In this document: piece by piece, positions 59,901 to 60,754 of the stretch | How the letters are laid out: each line of letters starts with the position of its first letter | How positions within the stretch are numbered: the first letter of the stretch is position 1 | Source of the DNA: Planctomycetota bacterium | Lineage (GTDB): Bacteria > Planctomycetota > Planctomycetia > Pirellulales > UBA1268 | Assembly (NCBI GenBank): GCA_029978905.1 | Contig: JAPOIM010000014.1 | Span: 1-60,754 of the forward strand | Length of the DNA: 60,754 bases | Reading direction: 5' to 3' | Program-made: the position numbers and the translations under genes | Notes under the pieces: model-generated | Told to the model about the DNA's origin: nothing | Seen by the model: the letters and a program-made list of their open reading frames with translations, nothing else | The model's database searches: none

Positions 59901-60754
59901 CTAGCGCAGCAGCCGTTCTTCCATTTCTGCTCGGTACCGAAGGCTGGACTGTGGGCCGCTGAAGCCGATCACTTTGCGGTCCATCTCGGTCACGCGTTCC
60001 AGCACGCGGCCTTCGACGATGTCGAAGAGAATCTGGCCGTCCCAGATCCGCTCCAGCAGCCGTGCCTGCAACTGAGGGTCGTCGACGGGGGTCAGGACGG
60101 TCGTGTCGACCCTGATCGTGGCCACGCCGTCTTCGACGGCTGTCAGTCGGTAGCGGAGCCGCGTGCGGACAAGTTTCCGCGGGCCTCCCGGCACCTCTAC
60201 CACGACCTCGTCTGGCACCTCCCACTCGCTTCCGATCGCGGCCGGTTCGCTTGGCAGAGGGACCACGACAAGATCGCCGCTGTTCGACTCCGGAATCGGC
60301 TGGAGATTGCGTCGCCCTAAAACATGGCCAGATTTGTCGATCGTGATCCGCGAGAGGGGGATGCCGAGCGATGCCGGCATGTGCTCGTAGCCCGGAGGGG
60401 GCGGGGCAGCGTCGCGGCTGTCCCATGTCACGCTTCCACGGTCGCTGGTGCGGGAATGCATGCGGACATCGTCGACCGAATGTTCGAGCACCACGGCTCC
60501 CTCATCGTCGAGCGAGACACGCCAAACCTTCGTCGAGTCGGTCGCCGTTTCCACCGACTGCGTTGTGCCCTCGATGGTCGTGTCGCTCACTGCACGATGC
60601 CGCACTTCCATCCGCAGCGTTTCGCCATCTTCAAAATGGTAACGCAGCGTCCAAGGGCCTTTTTCCGAGGCTACCTCGGGGGCATCCTCGTCTGCGGCGT
60701 GCACGAGTGGGCCAAACGCGCACGAGAGCAGGAAAAGCCACGCAAGCAGCCGTC
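59901..60754 (-). CDS. Secreted protein of unknown function, 5'-truncated by the window
   Basis: The reading frame on the minus strand continues past the GTG at 60704 to the window edge, reading LLAWLFLLSCAFGPLV before HAADEDAP: a signal peptide whose start lies outside the window. The mature part is about 265 residues with many beta-strand-like stretches and no cysteine clusters. Segments such as SRITIDKSGHVLG, GSEWEVPDEVVVEVPGG and TAVEDGVATIRVDTTV resemble planctomycete exported proteins I cannot name. The frame ends 9 nt after the dnaA stop. Confidence 0.6.
   Translation of the reverse strand, partial: RLLAWLFLLSCAFGPLVHAADEDAPEVASEKGPWTLRYHFEDGETLRMEVRHRAVSDTTIEGTTQSVETATDSTKVWRVSLDDEGAVVLEHSVDDVRMHSRTSDRGSVTWDSRDAAPPPPGYEHMPASLGIPLSRITIDKSGHVLGRRNLQPIPESNSGDLVVVPLPSEPAAIGSEWEVPDEVVVEVPGGPRKLVRTRLRYRLTAVEDGVATIRVDTTVLTPVDDPQLQARLLERIWDGQILFDIVEGRVLERVTEMDRKVIGFSGPQSSLRYRAEMEERLLR

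Noticed and set aside
1..60754. CRISPR arrays, tRNA or rRNA genes, insertion sequences, prophage genes
   Set aside because: I saw no regularly spaced repeats, cloverleaf signatures, transposase motifs or phage structural genes on either strand.

Overview
The window is a piece of a high-GC chromosome that I assign to the phylum Planctomycetota. The assignment rests on several family markers: a PSCyt/PSD1 (DUF1549/DUF1553) gene next to a DUF1501 gene, a protein resembling the planctomycete domain TIGR03009, a Minf_1886-type protein, a fused SecDF, and a ribosomal-protein cluster without the L30 gene. Coding density is high, and most genes on the + strand are preceded by GGAGG-type ribosome binding sites. 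I see no tRNA, rRNA, CRISPR array, insertion sequence or prophage.

Bases 1-14,291 hold the S10/spc/alpha ribosomal supercluster in canonical order: (rplB)-rpsS-rplV-rpsC-rplP-rpmC-rpsQ-rplN-rplX-rplE-rpsN-rpsH-rplF-rplR-rpsE-rplO-secY-adk-map-rpmJ-rpsM-rpsK-rpsD-rpoA-rplQ. rpmD (L30) and infA are missing from their usual places. A 277-nt spacer between map and rpmJ has a terminator-like hairpin, two more hairpins and a promoter, so it probably separates two transcription units. S14, S4, L24 and L36 are all zinc-ribbon forms.

Bases 14,457-27,480 are mixed housekeeping and phylum-specific genes: a PSCyt/PSD1 protein, a DUF1501 protein, a MATE exporter, arginine decarboxylase, glutamine-dependent NAD synthetase, a LolA-like secreted protein, a Minf_1886 protein, a 49-residue predicted membrane protein, ATP-dependent PEP carboxykinase and a secreted glutathione peroxidase. 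A large inverted-repeat element follows pckA.

Bases 27,532-32,169 (minus strand) form a three-gene envelope glycosylation operon: two GT39 (ArnT-like) transferases and a GT2 polyprenyl-phosphate glycosyltransferase. Divergent from it is gyrA, then UDP-glucose dehydrogenase, an enlarged membrane pyrophosphatase, and tgt-yajC-secDF, a queuosine/Sec-accessory operon of widespread order. The 3' region of secDF has nested and mutually exclusive inverted repeats followed by a terminator, which I consider a candidate structured RNA.

Bases 44,815-60,754 carry envelope and cell-cycle genes: a LysM lipoprotein, an alpha/beta-hydrolase with no visible catalytic histidine, a membrane-anchored VWA protein, a small lipoprotein, tilS, an MFS transporter, an AsmA-like protein, dapF, a DUF374 acyltransferase and dnaA. 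dnaA has a near-consensus promoter overlapped by a 17-bp perfect palindrome and a long leader with a strong hairpin and tandem repeats. The window ends inside a secreted protein gene on the minus strand.

No wholly new multi-gene system stands out. The least explained signals are the dnaA control region, the 44.5-kb structured element, the 26.6-kb inverted repeat, the enlarged pyrophosphatase, and the rpsC/rplP out-of-frame overlap.
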